Below, in pieces: positions 36,401 to 46,024 of a stretch of DNA of 64,000 nt; the stretch's first letter is position 1, and each line of letters opens with the position of its first letter. The notes under the pieces were generated by a model that ran no database searches, was not told the origin of the DNA, and was given only the letters and a program-made list of their open reading frames with translations. The position numbers were made by a program, and so were the translations under genes. The stretch comes from Tetramitus jugosus (lineage: Eukaryota; Heterolobosea; Eutetramitea; Acrasida; Vahlkampfiidae): NCBI GenBank assembly GCA_937625935.1, contig OW569351.1, positions 186,001 to 250,000 of the forward strand, read 5' to 3'.

Positions 36401-38353
36401 ATGATATCGAGAGCATTGCTCAAGAGTAGACATGCTCGTCGTTCATATCATTTAATACAAAACACTGACAATAAAACACGTTGTTGTTGTTTATGTTCAT
36501 TCATTCATCAATCCTATTCATCATCAACAACAACGACAGCACAGAACAACAATAACAACAGTCAATCACCATCATCACCATCATCAACAACAACAACATC
36601 AGACAGTAATAATAACAGCTATTCACATGACAACAATCATCACAAAAGAGTAGTAGTGCCATCATCATCATCATTACGTCCATACAAGCAACAATGGAAA
36701 CAAATTGATAGAGTGTTGATTGAACCAATGATTCAACAACAAGAACAAAAAATGAAAATGCATCAACAATCATCATCATCAAATGATACCAACAACAACA
36801 ATCATGATCAAGTAATTGTATTGCGCAACACAATTCACAAACTTTTTTACAATTTGAAACAATTTTATCAATTGATTGAATCAGTCAACACCTACAGTGA
36901 ACATCAATACAAGAAACTTGAGATGCACACTTGTTCTCTCATGTCACTCGTCCATTACAAATCATCATCCATGTCTAAATCATCATCATCATCATCATTA
37001 TCTACACAACAACAACAACAACAACAACATACAGATAATAACAATACTAATAACACTAATAATAATAATATTGATAATAATAGTTATGGTACTGTATCAA
37101 CCATCATGTATTTGATTGATGTGTGTGATGCGTTGAATCTGGTCAACATTGCACAAGAGTTGATCCAGTTCACTCACTCAACCTATCACTTACCACTCGA
37201 CTACAAGAGTTATCAAGTCATGATCTCACTGTTTGTTCGAGTGAATCGATACCATGATGCCTATCAATTCCTACAAACAATTGACAAACAACAGGGCTAT
37301 CTCACAAATTCCAAGCATCTCAAACATTTCAACTATTGTCGAGTGTATCTGCCACTGTACATGTCATTGAGTGATAAGGTGAATCAGTACAAGCATTTCA
37401 TTCGTCATCATCAGCATCAACATCACTCTACCACTACTAATACTAGTACTAATACTGCACCACCCACTCTTAAAAAGAGAAAAAGGAGCATTCATCAGAT
37501 TATGAACAACAACAACAACAACAACAACAGTAGCAATAGTGATCATTTGGATCATGAGAGCAATGATCAAAACAAGTTATCGAATCATCGGATCAATGGC
37601 CCTAGTAACGAGAATCCAGATGGTGAGACTATTGTTTCAACAACGACCGCTACTCCCAAGTCGCATCATGAACATTACAATACCAATAACAACAATCATA
37701 GTAGTAGTAGTAGTAGTAGTAGCATCAGCAATGATGATCATGAATATGTTCCATTTGGTGAATATCAATACAATAAGAAAGAGAGTGTCGCTACTCCTGT
37801 GTTGGACAAGACGTCTGGCAATGTATCCGATTCTCCAGCAGAAGCAACAGCAGAGGATAAGGCGACAGAGCAAAGACACCTACTACAGACGCAACAAAAA
37901 TATGAACTGTTGTTGAAGCATGGACCACAGTATGACACATTGTTGAGACAATTGAAACAACACATGACTGCACAAGGCATCATGAAAACAATTACGACAC
38001 TTGACATTGAAGAACGATTCAGATCGGATTATGAGAAGGCACAGTATTCGTCCACTGGTGAATACAATGCCATGGAACAGCTGTACCAGGCATCACAAGC
38101 ACTATTCAGTGAGAAGGAAATTCAGGCCATGAGTGAAGAGCTGTTTCCTTCGCTGAATGGCTCACCATCCTCGTCTGATCTCAAATGGTACGGCAAAGGT
38201 CACGGTGGTAATAACTATGGCATAGAATGGGAGGATGATGATTATCCATTCGCACTGCGGTTGCCAAACGAATACGAGGAGCCTGACTATTTGATACCGT
38301 ACAAGCAGAAGAAGAAGACAGCAGAAACAACAACGGAACCAATTGATAAATAG
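36401..38353 (+). CDS. PPR-like mitochondrial protein with extensive Asn/Ser/Gln tracts
   Basis: A 650-residue single-exon protein. The start MISRALLKSRHARRSYHLIQ is a good mitochondrial presequence. Residues about 230-320 contain helix pairs of pentatricopeptide type (VCDALNLVNIAQELIQFTH, then YKSYQVMISLFVRVNRYHDA). Between and around these are long Ser, Asn, Gln and His runs encoded by near-pure triplet repeats. The C-terminal 200 residues are less repetitive (YELLLKHGPQYDTLLRQLKQ, ALRLPNEYEEPDYL) and match no family I know. An organellar RNA-binding or mitoribosome role would fit, but it is only suggested by the PPR-like part. Confidence 0.55.
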   Translation: MISRALLKSRHARRSYHLIQNTDNKTRCCCLCSFIHQSYSSSTTTTAQNNNNNSQSPSSPSSTTTTSDSNNNSYSHDNNHHKRVVVPSSSSLRPYKQQWKQIDRVLIEPMIQQQEQKMKMHQQSSSSNDTNNNNHDQVIVLRNTIHKLFYNLKQFYQLIESVNTYSEHQYKKLEMHTCSLMSLVHYKSSSMSKSSSSSSLSTQQQQQQQHTDNNNTNNTNNNNIDNNSYGTVSTIMYLIDVCDALNLVNIAQELIQFTHSTYHLPLDYKSYQVMISLFVRVNRYHDAYQFLQTIDKQQGYLTNSKHLKHFNYCRVYLPLYMSLSDKVNQYKHFIRHHQHQHHSTTTNTSTNTAPPTLKKRKRSIHQIMNNNNNNNNSSNSDHLDHESNDQNKLSNHRINGPSNENPDGETIVSTTTATPKSHHEHYNTNNNNHSSSSSSSSISNDDHEYVPFGEYQYNKKESVATPVLDKTSGNVSDSPAEATAEDKATEQRHLLQTQQKYELLLKHGPQYDTLLRQLKQHMTAQGIMKTITTLDIEERFRSDYEKAQYSSTGEYNAMEQLYQASQALFSEKEIQAMSEELFPSLNGSPSSSDLKWYGKGHGGNNYGIEWEDDDYPFALRLPNEYEEPDYLIPYKQKKKTAETTTEPIDK

Positions 38354-38423
38354 GAATTTGGTTTTTTAATATTTTTTCAAGTAGGGAAAAGTTAGGGTCC
38401 TCAGTGAATTTTTTAGCTGAACT

Positions 38424-41216
38424 CTAGTGCGTCTCATTCTCAATAAATTGACAATAACTGTATCCATTGTGCAAAGAGTCATCAAACAGCATGTTGTTGA
38501 ACAACTCAACTTCTTCAGGCTTAATGTCGTACTCTTCTTCCTGATTGGCTTGTTGCTTTTGTTGATGAAGAGCTTGCAACCGTGATTGAAGCATTTCATC
38601 CATGGGTAGACTTGCATTGGCATTCAAGTGTTGTTGATGACTGAGCAATGAATGATCATCAGAGTGATGACCATCAGAGTGAATTGACTGAGCCAAGGAT
38701 CCTAGAGCATCATGGCTGTTGTTGTGATTGCTCGTGGAGTGATCATGGAGGGAGGAAGGAGAAGTGGAAGAGACATTGGTGGAGTGGACATGGGCAGCAT
38801 CAGTGATATCACCACTAGAATCTACACCTGTACTCGTAGGCATCGCTCCAAAGGACATGTGATGCGAATAAATGTTGGCACTGGTGGAATCCAAGAGATA
38901 GGCATTGGTGGATGACTCTGATCCTAGGTGATCAGGCCCCTCCATGAGCATATCAGTGATGCAAGAGTGATGAACAGGTGACTCGCTCTTCATCTTCTTC
39001 CGTTCCAATCGATTGCCACTTGCACTGAGGCCACTGTTGCCTCCATTGGATGGGAATGTGGAATCACTGGTGGATGAGAGGGCTCTCTTTCTCTTTGTCA
39101 ATGGAGATTGTTCTACACTGCTGTCACTCACCCGTTCTTCATCACTGCTGTTGCTGCTATTGCCGCTATTGAGAGAAGGGGCAGTAAGAGAAGAAAAGGC
39201 ATGAGTGTGATGTTGGTGGTGTTGGTGTTGTTGTTGATGTTGTTGGTGGTAGGGTGAAGTAGGCTGCTGCATGTGATGTGTGGGCATGGATGAATGATAG
39301 AATGCATTGGTATTCACAGCAGCAGTGGATGAAGAAGAGGCAGATGGCACTGTAGTTGATTGCAGGAAAATGTTGGTGGATGGAGAGGGACGGGAGGATG
39401 AAGGAGTGTGACCAGATGGAGGATTCGAGAGGAGAATGGCAGGTGCAGCACTGGACCTTGATGGAGGAATAATGGTGAGATTGCCTAGTGAACCACCACC
39501 ACCGCCACCAATAGTTGGTAGGTGATGGTTGATTGATCCTGTGTGAACACTAGTGGTTGCGTGATGAGGGGAGGAAGTAGTAGCAGTCACAGCAGAAGTC
39601 GAGGCAACCATAGTCATCGGGGCAGCAGCATTTGATGTGTTGTTGTTGGTCAATACACAAGAGTAATAGGAACCTAGTAGGGATTGGAATCCTTCTCTCA
39701 ACTTTGAAAAGTACTTGTTGGAGAATTTTTCAACTTGTTTTGCATCCTTTGTCTTGATAAATCGGGCAATCATGTGCAAATTGTTCCTGCCATAAATCTT
39801 GACACCCTCCAAAAAGTTTCTCTTTTCTGTTTCGGTCCACTTGCCCTGTCCTCTGGTGTGCTTCTGTTTGGGTTGACCATTCGTAGTCATGGATGTTGTT
39901 GGTGTATTCGTTGTTGTGGTTGTGGATGTGGGTGTGCTGACACTCAGAGAAGCAAAGGGTGTCACTGGTGTGCGCACATCGTCTTCTTCTTCATCATCAT
40001 CGTCACTTGCTTGGTTGGGAGTGGAGAATGATGAGGAGGATGACTGTGGTGGTGGTGGTGGATACATGGATGAAAGAGTGTTACTGTTGGCAGTGAGGGG
40101 TGTAGTGAGAGCAGAACCAGGTGAAATGCACTCCAATTCCTGTTCCAACTCATCCAAGTGTCTCCTCTTCAATTCCATGACATAGTCCTTGTCATTGGAC
40201 AGAATCAAATCTCTGTGCTTTGAATTCTCCTTGAGACACAAGTCTTCAATCAAATAAAACAGCAACAGTTTCTTTTGTGATTCTCTGTGCTTGGTAGTCA
40301 TGTGCCTTCTGAGGCCATAGTGTGAGGCACAGGATGAGTCACACATGGGACATGCAAAATCACGATTCTTTGCAAACTTCTTTGAAATGACATTTGAGTA
40401 TTGACCCTTCCATCCTGCATCACTCTTGTGAACACTCTTGCAATGAGATTTGAGAGAACTGAGGTATTGATAGACTCTGTTGCACTGACCACATGAGAAT
40501 GTGTCAATGTCATGCTCATCTACACAATCCTTCTTCTTCTTCTTTTTCTTCTTATTCTTCTTATTGTCATCTTCATCAAGTGCATTGTTGTCATCTTCTT
40601 CATCAACCTCTGCATCATCTTCTTCATGGTCTGCTGTTGTTGCTTGTTCTGCTGACGTATGATGGGAATCTTCTTCTTCTTCTTCTTCACTCGACTGATT
40701 CCTTCTATTGTTGTTGTTGTTGTTGTGCATGGGAGGAGGAGACATGAGATGTTCACCATACTCTTGCATCACAGAGTAGGAAGATGGTTGATGAATGTCA
40801 TTCATGTCATCATGTGGGATCATCATGCCCATTGTATTGGAGAGTGAAGGGAGGTGATGAGAGATATGATGAGAAGACTGTTGTTGCTGTGAAGAGTGTG
40901 GATGATGATGATGATGACTGTTGTGATGGTGCGAGTGATGAATAAACGAATCTTCATCATCCATCATGACATTGCTCTCCGTATGGTGGTGGTGATGGTG
41001 TTGATGAGAAGGAGTAGAGAGATAGTGAGAAGAATGATGATTGTGATGATTGTGATGTGAATGATGATGATGATGCGAAGAAGAAGAGGATGGTTGCATC
41101 AACATCATGTGGTCATCTGTGTGATGTGGAATGCAGTCTGACATGCCATGGAATGGATGCATGTCAAGTGCATTCTCTGTTTCACAATTGGGGAAAATAA
41201 AATGATGAGGGTTCAT
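38424..41216 (-). CDS. C2H2 zinc-finger / SANT-domain nuclear protein
   Basis: A 930-residue single-exon protein. The N-terminus is His-rich (many HH and HHHH runs from CAT/CAC repeats) and then acidic. Two C2H2 fingers follow at about 238 (FSCGQCNRVYQYLSSLKSHC with later His) and 290 (FACPMCDSSCASHYGLRRHM). At about 455-510 there is a Myb/SANT module (GKWTETEKRNFLEGVKIYGR, ARFIKTKDAKQVEKFSNKYF) of the single-repeat SHAQKYF-like type. The rest is Ser/Thr/His/Gln-rich. The combination suggests a DNA-binding transcription regulator. Targets are unknown. Confidence 0.75.
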   Translation of the reverse strand: MNPHHFIFPNCETENALDMHPFHGMSDCIPHHTDDHMMLMQPSSSSSHHHHHSHHNHHNHHSSHYLSTPSHQHHHHHHTESNVMMDDEDSFIHHSHHHNSHHHHHPHSSQQQQSSHHISHHLPSLSNTMGMMIPHDDMNDIHQPSSYSVMQEYGEHLMSPPPMHNNNNNNRRNQSSEEEEEEDSHHTSAEQATTADHEEDDAEVDEEDDNNALDEDDNKKNKKKKKKKKDCVDEHDIDTFSCGQCNRVYQYLSSLKSHCKSVHKSDAGWKGQYSNVISKKFAKNRDFACPMCDSSCASHYGLRRHMTTKHRESQKKLLLFYLIEDLCLKENSKHRDLILSNDKDYVMELKRRHLDELEQELECISPGSALTTPLTANSNTLSSMYPPPPPQSSSSSFSTPNQASDDDDEEEDDVRTPVTPFASLSVSTPTSTTTTTNTPTTSMTTNGQPKQKHTRGQGKWTETEKRNFLEGVKIYGRNNLHMIARFIKTKDAKQVEKFSNKYFSKLREGFQSLLGSYYSCVLTNNNTSNAAAPMTMVASTSAVTATTSSPHHATTSVHTGSINHHLPTIGGGGGGSLGNLTIIPPSRSSAAPAILLSNPPSGHTPSSSRPSPSTNIFLQSTTVPSASSSSTAAVNTNAFYHSSMPTHHMQQPTSPYHQQHQQQHQHHQHHTHAFSSLTAPSLNSGNSSNSSDEERVSDSSVEQSPLTKRKRALSSTSDSTFPSNGGNSGLSASGNRLERKKMKSESPVHHSCITDMLMEGPDHLGSESSTNAYLLDSTSANIYSHHMSFGAMPTSTGVDSSGDITDAAHVHSTNVSSTSPSSLHDHSTSNHNNSHDALGSLAQSIHSDGHHSDDHSLLSHQQHLNANASLPMDEMLQSRLQALHQQKQQANQEEEYDIKPEEVELFNNMLFDDSLHNGYSYCQFIENETH

Positions 41217-41889
41217 CGTAGGTGTGCGTCTGTTGTTGTTTGTCTTGTCAGTGACAAATAGGTTATTGTTTGATGAGAGAGAGAAGCTTCAAATGTTCAA
41301 TTCGTCAACGGTTCAAACAATAATATTTCAGGGGTTGTTTCCGGTACGGTGTGAGTGTCGCGGAAAGTTCAATGGCAGAGAAAATGCGATTGGCGAATGG
41401 GAGGGTTTGTATGGCGGTGGTAGTAGTAGTGCTGGTGTGGTAGCGGTTGAGGAGAATGGGTGGTTGCTACTGTCGGTTAAAGTCTGGGAGCTTCGATAGG
41501 GATGGGTGCACCTGGTGACCAATAAAACTGGAATTCAGTGCGTCTGCGTGAGTCGTCAGTTGTTCAACTTCAAAAATTGGTATCCTCAAGAAAAAATTCA
41601 ACCAGAATGCGTTGGTTGGCTTCATTTTTTCATTGAAGCGAAAACATCCGACATCCGTCATCTTCCTTACAAAGGACAATTGGAAGATTTCGAAATGAGT
41701 GATGGAGGAGAAATATGGCGGATTATTTTTGTGTAAAATACCGACATGGCGCCAACGACTACCAAAAAAGCATGCCCGAACGCAGAAGAGATTTGTTGTG
41801 TTGTGCCGATGCGCGGGCTGAGCCATAGAACAAGCTTTCAACAACAATAGAAATCAATCACACATACACCCATCTTAATCTAGTCGATA
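41217..41889. other. Divergent intergenic region, C2H2/SANT gene to SPT small subunit
   Basis: 673 nt. Overlapping ORFs on both strands (41467-41847 minus; 41506-41736 plus) show no family resemblance and lack a credible start. An E2F-like TGGCGCCAA string is at 41747-41755, about 135 nt before the next ATG. I see no RNA gene. Confidence 0.5.
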
Positions 41890-42324
41890 ATGATACAAGG
41901 AATCAAGCACTACCTTCAGAAAAAATACTATCAATACAATGTCATGACTGTGAATCTGATGTTGGAGCCATGGGAGAGGAGTATCATGAGTATGTGTTTT
42001 GACTAGTGTGTTTGTTGTGAATGTGTGACATTTTGTGTGTGTTGTTGTTGTTTGTTGCTATTGTTGTTGTCATGTGTTCAGACAACAGTATGCACATTGT
42101 GAAACAATCCAGTTTGCCGTTATCTGGCTGTATACAATGAATCACTGACACTTTTCATCATGAAAATGATTGGCATCTCCAACTGCTTTTGCTGCACCAT
42201 GTGTTTGATTGCACAATAATTGATCTGTTCTGCAGACTCCATTATACTGATTGTCATTGGAGTGTTTGTCTATAGTATTTTGTGGTACACGTACCGAATT
42301 ATTGGAAGTGTGATCCAAACATAA
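41890..42324 (+). CDS. SPTSSA: Small subunit of serine palmitoyltransferase (ssSPT)
   Basis: Exons 41890-41989 and 42236-42324 with a 246-nt GTATGT...CAG intron; 62 residues, too small for usual ORF lists. Exon 1 gives MIQGIKHYLQKKYYQYNVMT and then MLEPWERSIM. Exon 2 continues NSIILIVIGVFVYSILWYTY. Animal ssSPT reads YYQYLLVTALYMLEPWERTVFNSM at the same place, so the match runs through the splice junction. The protein is a tiny ER membrane activator of the SPTLC1/2 dimer, which makes the first sphingoid base from serine and palmitoyl-CoA. The intron is larger than most here. Confidence 0.88.
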
Positions 42325-43148
42325 AGACTTGTTGTACGCACACTTGAATCATTTCCAATATGGATCAAATGTGAAATCTTGTTTGTTCAAACTGTTTCTA
42401 TTCTTTGTTGGAACACCCTTGAGTGGATTGGTGATTTCTTTTCCAAAGTGTGTGCACACTGCTGTTGCTTAACCACAATCACACACACTCACAGGAGATC
42501 ATCCCTTTCGGTAGCAATATCAGCTTGTTTGGTGTTCCACAGTCCAGAATGTTTGTTGGATCACACATGTGGTTGAGATTTTACACACATGTAGACCAAG
42601 TGCTGTACTACTGGTTATCTAGGCTAGAGTGCTGTCACGACTGCTCGTTATTGTCGTTCATTCAGAGTACGACATTGTGTTGTTGCTTTGTTGTTCGCTT
42701 GTTGTGTGAGGTTTTTGATTTCATTAAGTCGTGTTCGAGGTGGTGTGTAAGCTGCGAGCTTCGAGTGTGTTACCTGCTGTGTGTGGCGGGTTTTGTTTGC
42801 TCACACATTTTTCTGAGCTCACACACCTTGAAAATCCCTTGAATCTCTTCCGTCGGAACCAATACACAGCTGACCTCAAGCCACGAATCTGGTCATGTAC
42901 AACTAACTGATCATGGACAAGCTTTGGTGCATCTGAACACGGACGTGCCTTCTCAGGTTGTATGCAGGAGAGTCGAGGAAAGGAGGCGGTTCAAAGAGGA
43001 GAAATTCCATTTGTGCGCTCATTCTTCAATACTGCAGAATAACCCGGTGTGAACCAAATCAATCCACACACAAAACACACAAAACACACAAAACACACAA
43101 AACAAAAATCGAACAAGAATCATCATTATTCGTCAGTGGTACTAAAGA
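42325..43148. other. Intergenic stretch between ssSPT and DPH2, contents unresolved
   Basis: 824 nt. An open stretch at about 42493-42620 (reading IIPFGSNISLFGVPQSRMFV in one frame) follows a plausible acceptor (CACTCACAG) and looks somewhat protein-like. I cannot find a start, partner exon or family. It may be an exon of an unrecognised gene or ssSPT 3' UTR. The right end is an A/C-rich leader for DPH2. Confidence 0.35.
43067..43103. repeat. Tandem acacaaaac repeat in the DPH2 leader
   Basis: About four copies of a 9-nt unit immediately upstream of the DPH2 start. It is a simple microsatellite in leader sequence. Confidence 0.7.
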
Positions 43149-45218
43149 ATGAGTTCAGCATTAATGGATGATGGCAGTAGAGCCATTCAACAACAAGTAG
43201 AGATTCACTCCCACCATCACAACATTTCTCATATAGGCAGTAGTAATAGTGGTGATCATCATTTATTATTGGATGAGTACTATGAGATTGAGAAGAGTGT
43301 TGATTTAATTATTGAACATGGATTCAAGAGAGTATCTCTTCAATTCCCTGATTATTTATTGTCTGATGCCACAGCAGTCTCCTATCGCATTCAACAACTT
43401 TACTCTCAAAAGAAACAAAAACAACAACAACAACAACAACAACAACAATCATTCAATCATACTACCACAACAACAACAACAGACACAACAACAACTCAAG
43501 TGAAGCAACAACAACAACAATCACATGATGTGAGTGATATTGAAGATGTTCTTGTGGCATCTTCTACTACTACCAGTAATACTACCCCGACTATAGCAAA
43601 TCATCAAAACAATGAAAACAATGACGCCACGAACACAAATCATAATAATAGTGATGATACTACACATAATATTCATGTGTATATACTGGGTGATACATCA
43701 TATGGTAGTTGTTGTGTAGATGAAGTCAATGCACAACATGTTCACTCTGATTTCATTATTCATTATGGAAATGCATGTCTCAACATGGTGAGAAGAATAC
43801 CAGTGTTGCACGTGTTTGGTAGAGACTCTCGTATGAATGTTGAATCATGTTATGAATCATTGAATCAATACATTCAACAACATGATGATAATAATAATAA
43901 TGATAATAGTAATGATAATAGTAATACATTACAAGTCATTGTCATGTATGACTTGTTGAATGAATACTCTGTGAATCAAGTATTGAAACCATTGTGCATG
44001 GAGAGAATGAGTGAGTTGTGCAGTACGAGACGATTGACATTTGCAGAGTTGAATCAAGATGCAATCATACAAAACATGCCAAACAACAATAACAATAACA
44101 ACAATAGTACCACCAATAACAATACTGACAACGATACAAATGAAATGAACAACAATAGAGTTGTGCATGGACTTCGAATCAGTGATCGTTATTTTAAAAA
44201 GAGTTATGATGATGATGAGAATAATGATAAAGATAAGGATGACAATCATCCTCCTCATTCGACAAATCGTCACATTTTCTACATTACGAGTGACACGAGT
44301 CACATGACTAGTCTATTGATGGAGCTCAATCAGTTTACGGTTCACATTTATCACACAGAGTCCAATGGCAACAACCATGGTAGCAACAGCAACAGTCACC
44401 TGCACTCGTCATTGGCCGTTCAGAGACATCTCAAGCGCAGATATTATTTGATTCAGTTGGCAAGAGAGGCACAAGTCATTGGTATTGTTGTGGCCACTAC
44501 TTCCATCTCCAACTATCTACAAGTGTTGGCCTATTTGAAGCAATTGGTGGCACAGTCAGACAAAAAGTACTACGTGTTCTTTGTTGGTAAGCTCAACGTG
44601 CCAAAGATGGCCAACTTTGAATTGATTGATCTGTTTTGTATGATTGGATGTTCTCATGAGGCACAGAGCAGTGCACTGTTTGATCATTCGAGAGATTATT
44701 TGAAACCGATTGTGACTCCCTATGAATTGGAATTGGCACTAAAGTACAAGGAATGGAAACCAGATCAGTACACGATTGATTTCAACACAATGCTATCATC
44801 AACATCTGCTGCTGCTGCTAATGATGATGATGATGATAATGACAATGATGACACCTCCACCATTGATGATGAGAGTGGTGATCAGTACGAGTATTCATTC
44901 ATTAGTGGTACCATGAAGAGAAGGGTTCATTCTTCATCTACTGCCACCTCCACCACCAACATTCATCAATTCAATAACACGACTGATGCATTGCAGAGTG
45001 GAGGGCAGTTGATGCATTATGATGAGAGTCAAAGAGCACTCATGCAAGCTCAAATGACACCAGCCATGAATCACTTGGCTCATCGTGAATACAGAGGATT
45101 GTCCATGATTACAGAGACCTTGGATCAGGAGACTGGAGAGCCAGAGGAGTTTGCAAAACTCGAGAAGGGACGCTCAGGTATTGCTTGCGATTACACGCAC
45201 GAACATGACCAAGAATAA
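43149..45218 (+). CDS. DPH2: Diphthamide biosynthesis protein 2
   Basis: A 689-residue single-exon protein, longer than typical DPH2 because of Gln, Asn, Asp and Thr runs. Core motifs are YYEIEKSVDLIIEHGFKRVS, LQFPDYLLSDA, VYILGDTSYGSCCVDEVNAQ (radical-SAM-like iron-sulfur cysteine region), IHYGNACLN, FFVGKLNVPKMANFELIDLF and IVTPYELELALKYKEW. These follow human DPH2, including the KLNVPK...FELID block that separates DPH2 from DPH1. With DPH1 it transfers the aminocarboxypropyl group of SAM to a histidine of elongation factor 2, the first step of diphthamide synthesis. The stop codon is embedded in an AATAAA poly(A) signal (45214-45219). Confidence 0.9.
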   Translation: MSSALMDDGSRAIQQQVEIHSHHHNISHIGSSNSGDHHLLLDEYYEIEKSVDLIIEHGFKRVSLQFPDYLLSDATAVSYRIQQLYSQKKQKQQQQQQQQQSFNHTTTTTTTDTTTTQVKQQQQQSHDVSDIEDVLVASSTTTSNTTPTIANHQNNENNDATNTNHNNSDDTTHNIHVYILGDTSYGSCCVDEVNAQHVHSDFIIHYGNACLNMVRRIPVLHVFGRDSRMNVESCYESLNQYIQQHDDNNNNDNSNDNSNTLQVIVMYDLLNEYSVNQVLKPLCMERMSELCSTRRLTFAELNQDAIIQNMPNNNNNNNNSTTNNNTDNDTNEMNNNRVVHGLRISDRYFKKSYDDDENNDKDKDDNHPPHSTNRHIFYITSDTSHMTSLLMELNQFTVHIYHTESNGNNHGSNSNSHLHSSLAVQRHLKRRYYLIQLAREAQVIGIVVATTSISNYLQVLAYLKQLVAQSDKKYYVFFVGKLNVPKMANFELIDLFCMIGCSHEAQSSALFDHSRDYLKPIVTPYELELALKYKEWKPDQYTIDFNTMLSSTSAAAANDDDDDNDNDDTSTIDDESGDQYEYSFISGTMKRRVHSSSTATSTTNIHQFNNTTDALQSGGQLMHYDESQRALMQAQMTPAMNHLAHREYRGLSMITETLDQETGEPEEFAKLEKGRSGIACDYTHEHDQE

Positions 45219-45339
45219 ACATGAAACAAATCTCTTCGGGGAATTGCCTACTTGATGAACGGAAGATTGAACGTCACAGATGATTGACGAACGGGAGTAC
45301 TTGACCGACGAACTGTAAGAAAGTAGCGAAGAGCAGAAG

Positions 45340-45347
45340 TATAAAAG
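45340..45347 (+). promoter_or_regulatory. TATA-like box TATAAAAG upstream of cofilin
   Basis: TATAAAAG lies 95 nt before the cofilin ATG, in the 216-nt gap after DPH2. Most genes here lack such a clear TATA string. A strong promoter would fit an abundant actin-binding protein. Confidence 0.4.
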
Positions 45348-45434
45348 GCCAGACAATCTGTTCGAGGTCTGGTACAAATCAACAACTCAAACACAAAGAC
45401 ATTAGTTTAACTGCAAGCTCTAAAACTTCTAAAG

Positions 45435-45866
45435 ATGACTCAGACTGGAATCCCAACTAACGACAATGCTATTACCACGTTCAGACACTGCTTCCTCAAG
45501 GGTGAACATAAATTTGTTACTTTCCTGATTAAAGATGGTTCTATTCAAGTGGAGCGCACTGGTTCTTCTCTAGAGGAGCTAGTTCTAGGCTTGCCAAGCA
45601 ATGAATGTAGATACGCAGTATACAGAGCCAACTATACCGTCCCTTCTGAAATTCAAGGAATAGCAGACAGTCAGAGAAGCAAGAGCGTCATGATATTGTG
45701 GGCTCCATCAACTGCCAATATCAGAAACAAGTTTGTCTACTCTGCTACTCGAATTCCATTTGGAAATCGGCTTGGCTTCTCTGGATTGGGTATTCAAACC
45801 AGTGATGTCAACCAGCTCTCTGAAGAAGAGATCCTGGGCAAGTGCAAGACCTTCTTCAAGCATTGA
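45435..45866 (+). CDS. ADF/cofilin actin-depolymerising protein
   Basis: A 143-residue single-exon protein, the usual size for a single ADF-homology domain. The conserved signature is CRYAVYRANYTV, then KSVMILWAPSTANIRNKFVY (the long actin-binding helix region, WxPxxAxIRxKMxY) and a C-terminal ILGKCKTFFKH. The N-terminus lacks the usual Ser3-like phosphorylation context (MTQTG). Cofilin severs and recycles actin filaments during amoeboid movement. AATAAA follows at 45941-45946. Confidence 0.92.
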   Translation: MTQTGIPTNDNAITTFRHCFLKGEHKFVTFLIKDGSIQVERTGSSLEELVLGLPSNECRYAVYRANYTVPSEIQGIADSQRSKSVMILWAPSTANIRNKFVYSATRIPFGNRLGFSGLGIQTSDVNQLSEEEILGKCKTFFKH

Positions 45867-46024
45867 GCCCATTCGAGTGAATTCTTCTGTATCCATGCAC
45901 CAAACGATCTCGGTCATGGTATAGCATGCCACCCTTTGTAAATAAAATGACTCCTGTTTTTTCAAAGATGACAACCGAATACAATTAATTTATTTACACG
46001 AGTTTGCTGTACCACCGCAATGTA

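Noticed and set aside
38366..40760. Several ORFs of 60-100 codons opposite or beside the C2H2/SANT gene
   Set aside because: They are shadows of CAT/CAC/GAA repeats in the 930-residue frame.
41467..41847. 126-codon minus-strand ORF and overlapping plus-strand ORF
   Set aside because: Neither has a family match or an A-rich leader, and both lie in a promoter region between divergent genes.
41990..42235. Possible C/D snoRNA in the ssSPT intron (ATGATGA and CTGA on the minus strand)
   Set aside because: The boxes are on the strand opposite to transcription, and there is no terminal stem next to them.
43067..43103. CRISPR-like short repeats
   Set aside because: It is a contiguous 9-nt microsatellite without spacers in a eukaryotic leader.
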